From Ophioderma brevispina (lineage: Eukaryota > Echinodermata > Ophiuroidea > Amphilepidida > Ophiodermatidae): a DNA stretch of 64,000 bases. The translations under genes were made by a program, and so were the position numbers. The DNA lies in contig JAMKCH010014235.1 of assembly GCA_023653785.1 (NCBI GenBank), positions 162,514 through 226,513 on the forward strand, given 5' to 3'. Position 1 is the first letter of the stretch, and each line of letters opens with the position of its first letter. Positions 18,301-26,029 of the stretch are shown in pieces. Under the pieces are notes generated by a model that searched no databases, was not told the DNA's origin, and was given only the letters and a program-made list of their open reading frames with translations.

Positions 18301-20190
18301 GCTCTTGCATATCCCTGCTTATAACAGTTGTCAAAATTGTGTCGCCACTGCTTAAAATTGCTCTAAAAATAAGAGACGATTTGCATGGGGTCAAACAGCT
18401 GTACAATACCTACACAATTTCCAAATATGCAATAGCAATTGTGTGAAGTTAATGCCTGCATGCTCTTCAAAAAGCATAGCAAACACACAATGATGTCACT
18501 ATCCCTGGGCTTACAGGCAAGCCGGGCAAGTCAACCTAAAATGATGAACATAACATCAGTTGCTCCTTCAACTCGATATCCTCTGATGCTCAGATTTTCT
18601 GGTTTGGTTCAATTCGCTAATGTAGTACACGTTAGTACTCACATTGGTTACTGGTTCAAGGCATGGGCTCATGCACCTTTAAGAATTATGATATGCCATA
18701 GGATTTGTGTGTGATCAATGTGATCCGGTGGCGGATCGAACCAAAGTGGTTGAGCGTGAGGCCAGTTGACCTGGCAAGGTCTTATTCTAACGTGCTCTAC
18801 CTCAGCGACCGAATACACAGATATCTACCATGACCGTCTTAAATTTTTCTTCTCCGGGGGTCCTCATAAAACGCAATTATACACTTCGAGAACACATTCC
18901 TATTGTGGGTTTCGTTTATCGCCCCAGTGCGTATTCTTTACGACATTGATCAGGGTACACCCTTATCGATTATCCTTAGCACATATTATATAAACCCCTC
19001 TCAGAAGCCTCGACCTGGATTTCTGAGGTTGCACATTTCGCACCTGACGGATCATCAATGTGTTTTTTATATTTGAATACAGAACCCCCATTGTATTACA
19101 TATATTCTGAAGCGAAGAAAACTTTTGAAAATGGAAATTGCGTATGATTCCGGAAAATTATATAAAGATTTTGACAGATCCTTTGATAGTTTTTAATTGA
19201 TAAGTAATCATGGTAATTCATACGACTGATATAGCAAAATTATTCATATCCAAAGACTATAGTTAATTTCAACAAAAGGGTTCTTGTGTTTCAACAAGGA
19301 GAGGTTATGTCCCGAGACATGCCACCGAAGTCTGGATTGGATCTAGTGATCACAAAGTTGAGAATGATTTCCAATGGTCTGATGCAAACCAGGTAAGAAT
19401 TAAGAAAAAAAGCATTGGAAAACAAATCGCCTAGCATTCTTGTATTGTTGAACGGATGGGAATGAAAAATTATGTGTCTAACATTTAACTTAAACAGCGA
19501 GAATTTCACAGATTTGTCATAATATTAGGCCATACTATCGAGTGTCCTCTGCTGTGCTTCTTTGTGATGTCTTATTGAAATTGACAACACTTACCAAATA
19601 ATGTGGAGAAGAAGTCTTATTCTGACTTTGATGAAGAACTAAGCTACTTTGGTAAGGACATGTGATAGTAGATTAAATTTACTGGAAGCTAAGATTTTGA
19701 TACCTGAGAGCTTTCGGAAAGCAATACTATTCCTTGTTCACTCATATGATGGTCTGGAGGAACCCCTTAATCTTTTATTACGTCAGAGGGTGAATGGCGT
19801 CCTTTGCGATTCTTGACCAATAAGGCATTCTCAGTCCCCAGACATCAATGAATGAAAGAAGACTAGTGGTGCATTCGAAGATTTAAGGTGAACAAAATCT
19901 TTGAATTGGTATGAAAGTTTAATCATCTATACCACACTATTTGACATTTTAAATAAGAACTTCACTCACGCAACCTATCACGATGTGGAATACTATAATT
20001 ATGTCAAAACAAACTGTTCTAAAGTTTTCTTTCTTATTACTCTGTTTCATACATGTAGTTACGTAATCAAGAGGTGGAACCCTGGTGAGCCCAGAATACA
20101 TACAGTAATGATTGCTGTTTGAATTGGACCGTAGTGGATTTGGATGCGTTGAAAACTGTGATTCAATGCATAGATATATAGCAAGAAGCC
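3072..20190 (+). CDS. multi-exon gene: tandem HYR modules followed by a C-type lectin domain (overview entry)
   Basis: Fourteen exons between 3072 and 15569 encode HYR (hyalin repeat) modules, followed by exons of one CTLD between 17473 and about 20190. Every HYR exon begins with two bases completing a codon and ends one base into a codon, so introns are phase 1 and modules can be gained or lost without breaking the frame. The module consensus starts D-R-E-A-P, then a YFLQ..DDIT segment, V-T-W-T-N-P, S-D-Y-Q-P-G-S-Y-F, G-Q-T-T-V-T-V-T-A-E-D-Q-Y-G-N, and ends S-F-V-I-T-V-N. The family usually has one cysteine pair. Both positions hold non-cysteine residues, usually Q, in this array. Each module carries up to three N-X-S/T sequons (NAS, NVS or NIS, NQS). 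Both the first coding exon with a signal peptide and the 3' end are missing from view. HYR modules are known from hyalin and other extracellular adhesion proteins, so an extracellular matrix or recognition role is inferred. Confidence 0.75.
3319..4824 (+). other. intron containing a dispersed MITE-like copy
   Basis: There is no coding signal. The segment 3955-4275 is a copy of the interspersed family described at 57568-57916. Small open frames on the - strand (3861-4839) have no motif and are treated as chance. Confidence 0.5.
3955..4275 (-). repeat. MITE-like family P, copy 1
   Basis: It shares ordered blocks with 57568-57916: ATCAGTTGTAGACCACCTAC, GAACTTGCCTGCTAT, TTACATAAAGA, TTCACTTCAGGTGTGAT, and ends CATGTCTCTTTA. 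The palindromic core GTCGTGCACGAC found in other copies is missing here: the sequence jumps from the CCATGCTTTT block to ATCTTATTACATAAAG. Confidence 0.7.
4825..5049 (+). pseudogene. HYR exon 2, degraded and truncated
   Basis: It begins after GCGTATACAG with the usual start (ATAAAGAAGCCCC). It keeps the ATCACAGTAAACACT, AATGCCAGTCCTTTTGTCAA and GACCAGTATGGGAA landmarks, but has several indels and breaks in frame. The 3' end stops at TCAGTCCTTTG followed by TAAGTAC, so about 15-20 bases of the normal exon end are missing and the GT donor falls early. It is unlikely to splice as a normal module. Confidence 0.65.
5535..5775 (+). pseudogene. HYR exon 3, frameshifted
   Basis: It begins after ATACATGACAG and ends before GTATGT. 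The first two thirds read well (VDDITAKTSPGK ... SDYQPGSDFSVG). Then several single-base losses hit the VTVTAEDQYGN segment and give a net length of 241 bp, not a multiple compatible with phase 1/1. The splice sites are intact. Confidence 0.7.
5887..6132 (+). CDS. HYR exon 4 (full length, in-frame TGA near start)
   Basis: The length is exactly 246 bp with acceptor CTACAG and donor GTAGGT. After the first two bases the codons run AGA TGA TCT CCG, where other modules have AGA GAA GCT CCG, so a stop sits at 5892-5894. The remaining 79 codons are open and close to consensus, ending SFVI-like TFVITVK. A cluster of substitutions makes the stop, not an indel. It could be a true null, a read error, or a stop-containing module skipped by splicing. 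Confidence 0.75.
6224..6471 (+). pseudogene. HYR exon 5, 3' half frameshifted
   Basis: It begins after GTGAATACAG and ends before GTATGT. It is open and near-consensus from DREAP to SDYQPGSYF, after which the G-Q-T-T-V-T-V-T-A-E-D segment is scrambled by small indels (net 248 bp). The terminal words AACATTTCATTTGTT and GTCATG are still recognisable. Confidence 0.7.
6564..6806 (+). pseudogene. HYR exon 6, degraded, donor lost
   Basis: It begins after TTCTGAATACAG. The start (AGAAGCTCCGTATTTCCTTC) is perfect, but from about 6620 it has many scattered insertions and deletions. At the end, where the other exons have ATG then GTAAGT or GTATGT, this copy has ATG then GGCAAG, so the GT donor is gone. 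It is the most damaged member of the array. Confidence 0.65.
6807..7247 (+). other. intron, no recognised feature
   Basis: I see no exon, repeat family or RNA signature in this stretch. It is ordinary AT-rich sequence. Confidence 0.4.
7248..7490 (+). pseudogene. HYR exon 7, degraded
   Basis: It begins with ACAAGAAGCTCC, one base short of the usual ACAGAGAAGCTCC, so the frame is lost in the second codon. The AATGACATAACAGTAAACACTA block and the final AATG/GTAAG donor are intact. The centre, where VTWTNPEA.DNASPFVN should be, is scrambled. Confidence 0.6.
7591..7840 (+). pseudogene. HYR exon 8, degraded duplicate of exon 9
   Basis: It is a near copy of the intact exon at 9038-9283, sharing GTAGACGCCAGCTCAGAAGA and the ending GTCATTG before GTATGT. 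It has an early stop (ACCGGTAAG gives TAA at 7596-7598) and several indels. It belongs to the left copy of the 1.43-kb tandem duplication. Confidence 0.75.
8335..8720 (+). repeat. MITE-like family P, copy inside duplication unit 1
   Basis: It matches the family consensus (antisense of 57568-57916) by the blocks AAAATGCC, ATTATAAAAGGATGA, a TTTGTGCACGACAGG half-palindrome, TTCTCTATAGG and AAATTTAGCAAATTGTGTATCC. It is diverged. Confidence 0.6.
9038..9283 (+). CDS. HYR exon 9 (intact)
   Basis: It is 246 bp and fully open, with acceptor TTTGAATACAG and donor GTATGT. It differs from the other modules by VDASSEESNAQ in place of the usual NTSPGQ segment, by AVDQYGNIAYQSF (so the third sequon is lost) and by ending VTVI. 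It is an intact member of unit 2 of the tandem duplication. Confidence 0.9.
9775..10165 (+). repeat. MITE-like family P, copy inside duplication unit 2
   Basis: It corresponds to the copy at 8335-8720 and was copied with the 1.43-kb unit. It contains TTTGTGCACGACAGGAAACT, TTCTCTATAGGG and GCAAAATTGTGTATCC. The left half of the core palindrome is lost in both units, so that loss predates the duplication. Confidence 0.6.
10464..10709 (+). CDS. HYR exon 10 (intact, duplicated donor)
   Basis: It is 246 bp and fully open, with acceptor GAATACAG and donor GTAAGT at 10710. The end of the exon plus its donor is repeated 22 bp downstream (TTGTTAATG before GTAAGTCAG at 10732). Using the second donor would add TAA to the reading frame, so the first is taken as functional. 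The sequence is consensus-like with the NVS, NQS and DDGSP variants. Confidence 0.9.
10843..11086 (+). pseudogene. HYR exon 11, frameshifted in the middle
   Basis: It begins after GTCAATACAG and ends before GTAAGA. It is open from DKEPPYFLQTMDDI to SDYQPGP. Then single-base losses and one gain in the SYFNVGQTTVTITAEDQYGN segment give a net 244 bp. The splice borders are intact. Because it sits between intact exons 10 and 12, sequence error is a serious alternative. Confidence 0.7.
11087..12345 (+). other. intron, no recognised feature
   Basis: A short GTAGTAGTAGTAGTA microsatellite sits near 11753-11767. The - strand open frames at 11081-11558 have no motif. I see nothing else. Confidence 0.4.
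12346..12591 (+). CDS. HYR exon 12 (intact)
   Basis: It is 246 bp and fully open, with acceptor TTCATTATAG and donor GTAAAT. The variant segment is KVPAPRGKVKVQVTW where the others have TVNTSPGQ. Sequons NAS, NIS and NQS are present. It ends VVTVY. Confidence 0.9.
12697..12967. mobile_element. foldback (long-palindrome) element in the intron before HYR exon 13
   Basis: The two arms of about 130 bp are inverted copies. The left arm starts GGTATTCGCAAAGAGAGTCT and the right arm, read on the other strand, starts GGCATTCTCAAAGAGAGTCT. Inner matching words are GGTTAGTCCTACATGAGTGG and GAGAAAATTTCTCATGGATGG. The loop is only a few bases, near GGACCATTCCAGCCC. There is no coding capacity. The right end lies 17 bp from the exon 13 acceptor. 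Confidence 0.85.
12985..13227 (+). CDS. HYR exon 13 (intact, one codon shorter)
   Basis: It is 243 bp and fully open, with acceptor TATGAATACAG and donor GTGTGT. It reads DEEPPRFLQSMDDITVVTSPG, then a GDDVSTFT variant that is one residue shorter than DNASPFVN and lacks the first sequons, then SDYKPGSYFNIGQTTVTITAEDQYGNIATQWFVITVN. An in-frame methionine upstream in the foldback element is read-through, not a start. Confidence 0.88.
13228..15323 (+). other. long intron with low-complexity runs
   Basis: No exon is recognised. TGACCT-type half-sites recur at about 14706-14752 (GTGACCTCATGTGACCTT repeated). A T20 run at 15133-15152 abuts a C16 run at 15154-15169. The - strand open frames here are low-complexity artefacts. 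Confidence 0.45.
15324..15569 (+). CDS. HYR exon 14, divergent (intact)
   Basis: It is 246 bp and fully open, with acceptor TTGTTTACAG and donor GTAAGT. It reads DREIPRFTFVPDDIV ... ISVKW ... ASDNSGFYTIKSTHQSGAKFTVGSTLVNFTAMDASGNSAQHSMHVTV. It keeps the HYR pattern (W in strand B, SDNSG, G-x-F-x-V-G, ATDxSGN-like AMDASGN) but differs clearly from the thirteen array copies and is closer to the general family. It also lacks both family cysteines. It probably forms the junction between the array and the lectin domain. Confidence 0.88.
16225..16560 (+). repeat. MITE-like family P, copy with perfect 20-nt palindrome
   Basis: Blocks match the antisense of 57568-57916: AAAGAGACA, a CTTACCAATATG word, AAGATGATTTAGTA, then TTCTGTCGTGCACGACAGAA (16360-16379, perfectly self-complementary), TTTTCTCTATAAGG, GGCAAGTTCAAAAC, TTTGTCCATTAAGCATGCGA and GTATCCTCAGAAATATC. 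Confidence 0.75.
17183..17202 (+). promoter_or_regulatory. three direct GGGTCA/AGGTCA half-sites, 1-bp spacing (DR1-like)
   Basis: The sequence GGGTCA, A, AGGTCA, T, GGGTCA matches the nuclear-receptor DR1 half-site layout. It lies in the intron upstream of the first lectin exon. Function is unproven. Similar words occur by chance in repeats. Confidence 0.25.
17473..17628 (+). CDS. C-type lectin domain exon A (N-terminal half, intact)
   Basis: The acceptor is TTCTTCCAG and the donor is GTAAGA. The exon is 156 bp, phase 1 on both sides, and matches the HYR exon 14 donor. It reads SCPSTEWSLFGDHCYLL, then a FFVAEDDCVQKDAALASILT segment, and ends at ERKFLTG. This is the standard CTLD start: CP..W..F...CY, an aromatic/A.. 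.C.. segment, then A.LASI.....E..FL. In the family these cysteines form the first disulfides of a long-form CTLD. It was found by reading the frame across the splice sites. No long open frame marks it. Confidence 0.9.
17629..19082 (+). other. intron with a tRNA-derived SINE head
   Basis: No exon is recognised between the first and second lectin exons. The SINE-like segment 18726-18811 is listed separately. The open frame at 18439-18714 has no motif. Confidence 0.45.
18726..18811 (-). repeat. tRNA-derived SINE head
   Basis: On the - strand it begins GGTCGCTGAGGTAGAGCACG, like a tRNA A box (TGGC..AG..GG). About 50 bp later it has GGTTCGATCCGCC, an exact B box (GGTTCGANTCC-type with one change). 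The middle does not fold as a clean tRNA, so it is a SINE or tRNA pseudogene, not a working tRNA gene. Confidence 0.6.
19083..19195 (+). pseudogene. second CTLD N-terminal-like exon B (decayed or alternative)
   Basis: It starts after TTTGAATACAG with the same phase as exon A. It reads EPPLYYIYSEAKKTFENGNC and then, with a +1 shift, YDSGKLYKDFDRSFDSF. This resembles the CTLD start (C-Y-Y-I-S..KKTF..A...C...GGKL). It contains a stop at the shift point and another at the end, and no good donor. It is either a decayed extra copy of the first lectin exon or an alternative exon disturbed by sequence error. Confidence 0.5.
19299..19392 (+). CDS. C-type lectin domain middle exon
   Basis: It reads RGYVPRHATEVWIGSSDHKVENDFQWSDANQ with a strong donor (CAG then GTAAGA). 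The W-I-G-x-x-D and F-x-W-x-D pattern is the conserved CTLD core. The acceptor CAACAAG at 19298 is the likeliest one, but its phase does not match exon A (phase 1), so a small indel or a different acceptor is implied. Confidence 0.7.
20059..20190 (+). pseudogene. C-type lectin domain C-terminal exon, with frameshifts
   Basis: After CATACATGTAG the reading is YVIKRWNPGEPRIHT, which carries the CTLD W..GEP segment (the family's sugar-binding EPN position reads EPR here). After a shift it reads GFGCVENCDSMHRYI, matching the CTLD ending (G..W.D..C....RYIC), with W changed to C and the last cysteine out of frame by one base. At least two indels are needed. No long open frame covers it. Confidence 0.6.
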
Positions 20191-23100
20191 AACTGGTAGT
20201 ATGGCAGAGACTCAATCAATAATTATTTTAAATATGCGTGCCCCCTGTTGACGTTCCTTTTACTGTTTTGGCTTATTTTGTTATCATTCGACTAATCCAT
20301 AAGCCAACATGTTTTTGCTTGTATCATCATAATGAAAAAAAATCTTCGAAAATAGTATGGTAGATGTACTAGAACAATGCAGGTTTTTTACATACTACCA
20401 AATCTCAAGTTTAATAAGGTGAGTGTGGAAATGAGTCTGACGAAGCAGACGTGCCCCTTTAAAGGTGACCATCAAAATGTGAGATTTTGGTACCCTTGGA
20501 AACATATTTGTCTAATCACAAAAAACCGTGTAAAATATTTGCTAGATCATCTCTTTTTGATAAATTAAGCAAAATTAAATAATATGGGTTGTGTACGTAA
20601 GTGCCGTGTACCAATCCGGTAAGGAGAGGGTTACCAGCCGGAAAAATTACCTTTGTTATGTAGCTAAATTTGACTCGGAAGTGTGGATTCATGAAGACAA
20701 TGTGAGACCAAAGTAAAAGTGGTAGCAATTTGCAAAAGAACGCCATTTTTTTTTTTTCAAATTGCCACATTCAAATGAAACACACCTAGGGAAGACAAGG
20801 TTTGGTGTTAATTATACATTTCCTTGGTCAAGGGTTCAGTATCCTGATCCCAAAACTAGCAACCTATATCTTAATTGACAAAAACATTGCTCTCTTATAT
20901 ATAACTCAGGAAGACATAATATTGGTATCAACTACACTTTTCTGTCAAGGATTTCAATAAAAAACTATCAAAAAACTGTCATATGAAAATGTAAGTTTTC
21001 ATACGCCGCTATTTTCCAAGATTGTGAACATATTCAGCCGCTATTTTCAAGATGGCGGAACATGTCATCATCAAAATCCTCTAGATCTCTTACCAATACC
21101 GCACAGAGGGATTACGAATTTCAGATGAGTCTGAGTCATTTTATCAAGGACCACAATGTGGCATCCAGGCCCATACACAGGATTTTTTAGGGGAGGGACG
21201 ATTTTTTTTTTTCAGAAGGGGACTTTTGTTCAGTTTCGTGCTTAGGGTTTTGGATGCTTTTTGAAATGGGAGGGCGTCCGCCTCCCGCCCCGCCCTTCTC
21301 CCCGGTTACGGAACCTCCGTGGCATCCAAAGTAACCAGCTTGGCTGCTCTATGTCTATTCCCACAAACATATCGTACATCTTCCAAACAGGCATCGACTC
21401 AAAAGTCACATTTTCGAGATATCGGCGATTGAAGTTTTAGAGAATTAGCAAATTGCATCTCTAAAATTTTGAAACATTTTTGTTTATTAATTTTGCTAAT
21501 TATATGTTGTGTACATTGAAACGTTCTTCATTTTGAGCACGCCTTTCATTCAATTATCTTTTGTTTTCCTTGTCAATTTTACTTATAAGTGATTGGTCTG
21601 TTGCAAAAAACTGAAAAACGTCCTCTAGTTCTATGTCAAAGGAGAAGACGCCATGCGTCATTCCCCTGTTTGGGGCGTACTCAAAAAAAGAGTCGATCGA
21701 TCGTCCTCAGACGGTGGTAATTGAACATGTTAACCATAATACTTTTAGCGCCTGCTGAGGGAGCTATAAATGACTATGCTTTTGTATGATTTTCTAGCCG
21801 TCATCATCTCTTACAAGCAAAATATGCCAAAGAAGCTAGAAAAGAGGACCGATGAAGGTTCTACTTTTTTATTTTTGTAATTAGAATTGATTTTAATCAA
21901 ACTTAATACTTAATGTAATATATATTACATCAAGCTTCAAGCTATAAATATAGTATTTGAATCGAAACCTGTAAAAGCTGATTTTACGGGTTTTTGTTAG
22001 CAGAATGCTGCCAGAATTTTCCTGTAAAATGTATAATTTTTCTGTTAAACTCATAGTACTTGGAAAATTCAAATAACTTGTCTCGATAATGTTTTGAACT
22101 CGAAAACAAAATCGATAAAAGCTTCCAGTTTTACACTGTAGAAAATTTTTGTAAATTTTATGGAAATTTCTGGCAGCGAATTTCCAGACATTTTTAGGGA
22201 AATTTACAGAAATTTCTGTCAATTAACGGAACTTTGACGTAATTTTAAACAGAAATTTGTCTCAAATTAATGGAAAAAAATGTGTCTTTTTAATAAGGAA
22301 TTTGTTTCGTTGTTTAAAGTATCGAAATTTTGCTGGTCGGAAATTTTTGAAATATTCCGTAAATTAACATTGTTTTATGTTTTTTTGTGTTTTTATTTTT
22401 TTTGTTTTCTAAAAAAGGATATTTCACACGTAATAGATGGAAAAGCTGTTTTCTTAATTACGGAAATTTCTAACAGTATATCGTTTGATACGCCTGTAAA
22501 TTGACATACCCTTTACATATTTTGCTGTATTATCCAAATTGCACCAGCATCGGCCTACAATGTGTAAGTACACTAAGGATATCCAAAGTGTGTAATGTCT
22601 AACGTTGAAACCCTGGGGTTTTTGAATTATTGGACTAATAACTTCCATAAACGTAAGTGTAAAGAATTGTGATTTATCTGTTTAAGGTTTTCAGTTTAAA
22701 AGGTTTCAGTTTTATTTCCTCTCAATTGCACATACAGTAAATATAAATATTGTAACAAATATAACTTGAACATGAAATTTAATAGAACAAAGACTGATTT
22801 AATATAAAATATATTCAATATGCAAGAGATGTGGATGCCACTTAAAATCGCAGGGCGGTGTAATTAAATTAGTCGCACCCATGCGTAAGTTACCCATAAA
22901 CAACCTAAGTATGGAACGTGTTTGAAAAAGGTAATAAACATCCAATCATAAATTATAAACCACGGGAACATAAGGGTGCTGACCAAATTACAATTATTAG
23001 ATTTGGAAAAAAAAAGAAGAAAACCAGTAATACATAATGAATAAAGTATAAGTACCAAATCATAATACATCATTGCAAAATCAAAATCATGAGCTGTTTT

Positions 23101-25439
23101 TTGAGAATTGCTTAAAAAATAGCTAGGAAGGGGGACTGTTTAAGACGGTCATTCAATGAGTTCCATAAAAGGGCTCCTGGATCCAGTGGTTGTTTTCAGC
23201 AAGTCTTGTTGTTTGTCTGTCTGACGTACAAGTCCTTAGATTATCGGGTGTCATATGCTGTGAATGCAGTCTGTTCAGGAAAAAATGTCATCTAAGATAT
23301 TTGGAGGAAATAGGTCATGATTGTATTATACATAACTGGGCAGTCTGAAAGACGTAGATGTCATGAAGTGTAAGCGTATTCATGGCGGAGAAAGAGGTCT
23401 TTATGGGCTAACCAAATTGAATTAGTACATGACCGTATGATATTTTTTGCATTACAAAACAGAGATGTAATGGAAGTTTTTTAGATCTGCCCTGATATGG
23501 CACCGTAGTTGATTGTAAGGGAAGACAATTGTATTATATAAGGTGTCATGAATCAAGGTGGCAGAAAGGGTTTAACTTTCCTGATGATATCCGTTAATAT
23601 TTAAAATTATTTTGTAACATGTGAAGTGTGTGATTTCCAAGACATGTCATCATCAATTAAAAATTTTAGGTGTGTTCACTTTTCAAGTGGTGTATTGTCA
23701 TAATAATTTTTAATATCGTTTTGTGGTGGCAAAGGGTCTTGTGTTTATTTCTGAATAACCAGAAACTTAGTTTTTTTTTTAATTTTAGAGATAGTTTCTT
23801 TATTTTAACCATTAGATATATGGTAACTCTTTATTTAAAGTTGATTCAGTAATTTAGGTCTTTGTTAGAATACAAATTATTAGTGTCATCTCTGCGAACA
23901 TTATAAATTGAAGATTAGGAAAGCACTGAGGGAGGTCAGTAATATTTATTTAATATTAATATATTAACTCTATATAATCCGCGGACATGATGATGAAATA
24001 ATGACCCACGGGGGATCTTAGATTTAAGCAATCGGTAAGGCCAGTCGCTAGGAATACACTCAGTTGGACTTTGGATGATGGGTCAGTGTTACAGTCATTA
24101 TCAGCTGTCGAGGAGTGATGATTGAGGATACTTCGAATTGCTGGTTCAAATTTGGGGTCATTCAAATACAATCAGGTAAACTTGGACATGGTGCAGAAAC
24201 AAAGGGGAAAATAAGTACAATTATCAATCCACGACAAAAAATTAAATATTTTTAACCTAAATCAACAGAATATATTTTAGATACAAATTATATTAATTTT
24301 GAAATACAAATTTATATAACTAAGTGCGAGAGATTGGTATGCTCTCGAAAGCATATCAAGATGGGTTGTTATCTGTAACGTATCATGTGTGATGGACGTT
24401 TTTGGGAAGAGAAAACGTAAATACATTTTTTGGACCATAATAAACTAAAGTATCCTGGTATAGCATAAGCCATAGATATTAATCAATTGCAGGACAACCC
24501 ATACAGCACTAACCAGCATGTGTATTAAAAGGCGAGCATAAGTTTGAAGGACCACAAGATTTTGTCACAGAGAGTGAGAGGAGCATGAGTTTTCTGCAAT
24601 TAATAATAGGTTGGTAGGGAGAATTAACATGGTACATGACATATACTATACTAGAATCACTTAGGGGGAAAATCGAATGAAACTACGGGACCAATTAAAG
24701 TATTACGCATTCCACAGAATGCCTGTGTCATCTGCCATCACGTTTATGAATGGAAAACGGTCCCAGAGTCAACATCGAGCACTTAGGTCACCAACATATG
24801 GGACCCTATTAACCCACGGAATCACAGTGTCCATGAAATGTGCACATGTGTGTGGAAAGAGTGCACACATCATGTCATATGGGTTAAGTTTACCAAGGAC
24901 AAGTAGACAGAAGCATAAAAAAAAACACTCTAGCCAGAGCATCCCCAAAATGTGCATTTGCTTCGCAGATGCCACAACAGAGGCACAACATTAATATTTT
25001 AAAATGTCATGTGCTATAATTGACAAGCAGGAAGGGATCGAATATGATAATCTAAACACACAGTATTCTCTGTGAAGTTAATGTACGGAATGGCTAAGTG
25101 AACTACAAGTTGACTATATGTCCATAAGGACTATGAGAGGCAAAGCTAAACATGAATAACAGTGTATCTCCCACTCATCTCAATAAGATTAAATAAAATT
25201 CCCTTTAAAAGGAAAGGGGCGCCCAAGGAGTGAGTCTTGTTTGGGTTGTTCTCTGTGTGGGAACACTTTATGTAAGAAATAACGGTAGACACAAATCAGA
25301 TGGAATTCTGAAGTTTATTTCAACTTGCTTAGTACAAACGTTTTGAAATAGTATAAATATTGAAATACAAGAATTAGTATGAACATTTTAGTTCTTGCTG
25401 AATATCAGACGTAACCTGTAGCAGTATTAAATCTTTGTC

Positions 25440-25990
25440 ACCACCTTAGGGTCCCCTGTCTGACTACCGACCACAGCCCCTTTGCAACTTTACAGGGCCC
25501 TTTTACTAGTGCTGCCGCCAAAGTCCCAAGTCTTTCTTCAATTTCAACTATCCAAGACCCCTTCCCCACCTGTCTGAGCCCTTCACAGCTGTCATCAGAG
25601 CGTCCTTCCAACTACACAGACCCCTTCTCATCTCAAAGAGTGGCCCTTTCCCAAGTAACTCAGGTTCCTCCTTCCAACTGCAGGGCACATTTCTACATTA
25701 CCTCCAAGCTTAATCCTCTTTTTTTTTATCTATATGACAATTCCCACCTACCCATCCCACTCCCGGGTCCTTTTTGGTCGTACATGCGCTATAGGAATTG
25801 GGCAGAAGCGCTTGAAGGAATAGAAATGGCAATACCTCTCATCGCATACCATGAAACCTCTACAGATTTCCTTCTCAACCGCCCAGAGTTCCATTTTCCC
25901 ACTACCCCCGGGGTTCTCTTTTCCAACACGCCAGGGTTCACATTATACAAGGGTGTTTGCCAATCACCCCTTCCACCAAAACAACCCATC
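25440..25990 (+). repeat. degenerate C/T-rich tandem repeat
   Basis: Words such as CCTTCCAACTACACAGACCC and CAAGACCCCTTCCCCACCTG recur with variation along about 500 bp. Purines are depleted on this strand. No single unit length is clear by eye. Confidence 0.4.
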
Positions 25991-26029
25991 CAATTCAGGT
26001 TCTCATGTTCACCAAATTGAAAAAATAAC

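Noticed and set aside
18726..18811. Functional tRNA gene
   Set aside because: The B box is good, but the acceptor stem and anticodon arm do not pair, so it is treated as a SINE head.
24677..24994. Overlapping open frames on both strands
   Set aside because: Two-strand overlap without motifs is typical of chance. Nothing nearby supports exons.
25640..26020. 126-codon proline-rich protein
   Set aside because: It lies in C/T-rich degenerate repeats. The proline content follows from base composition.
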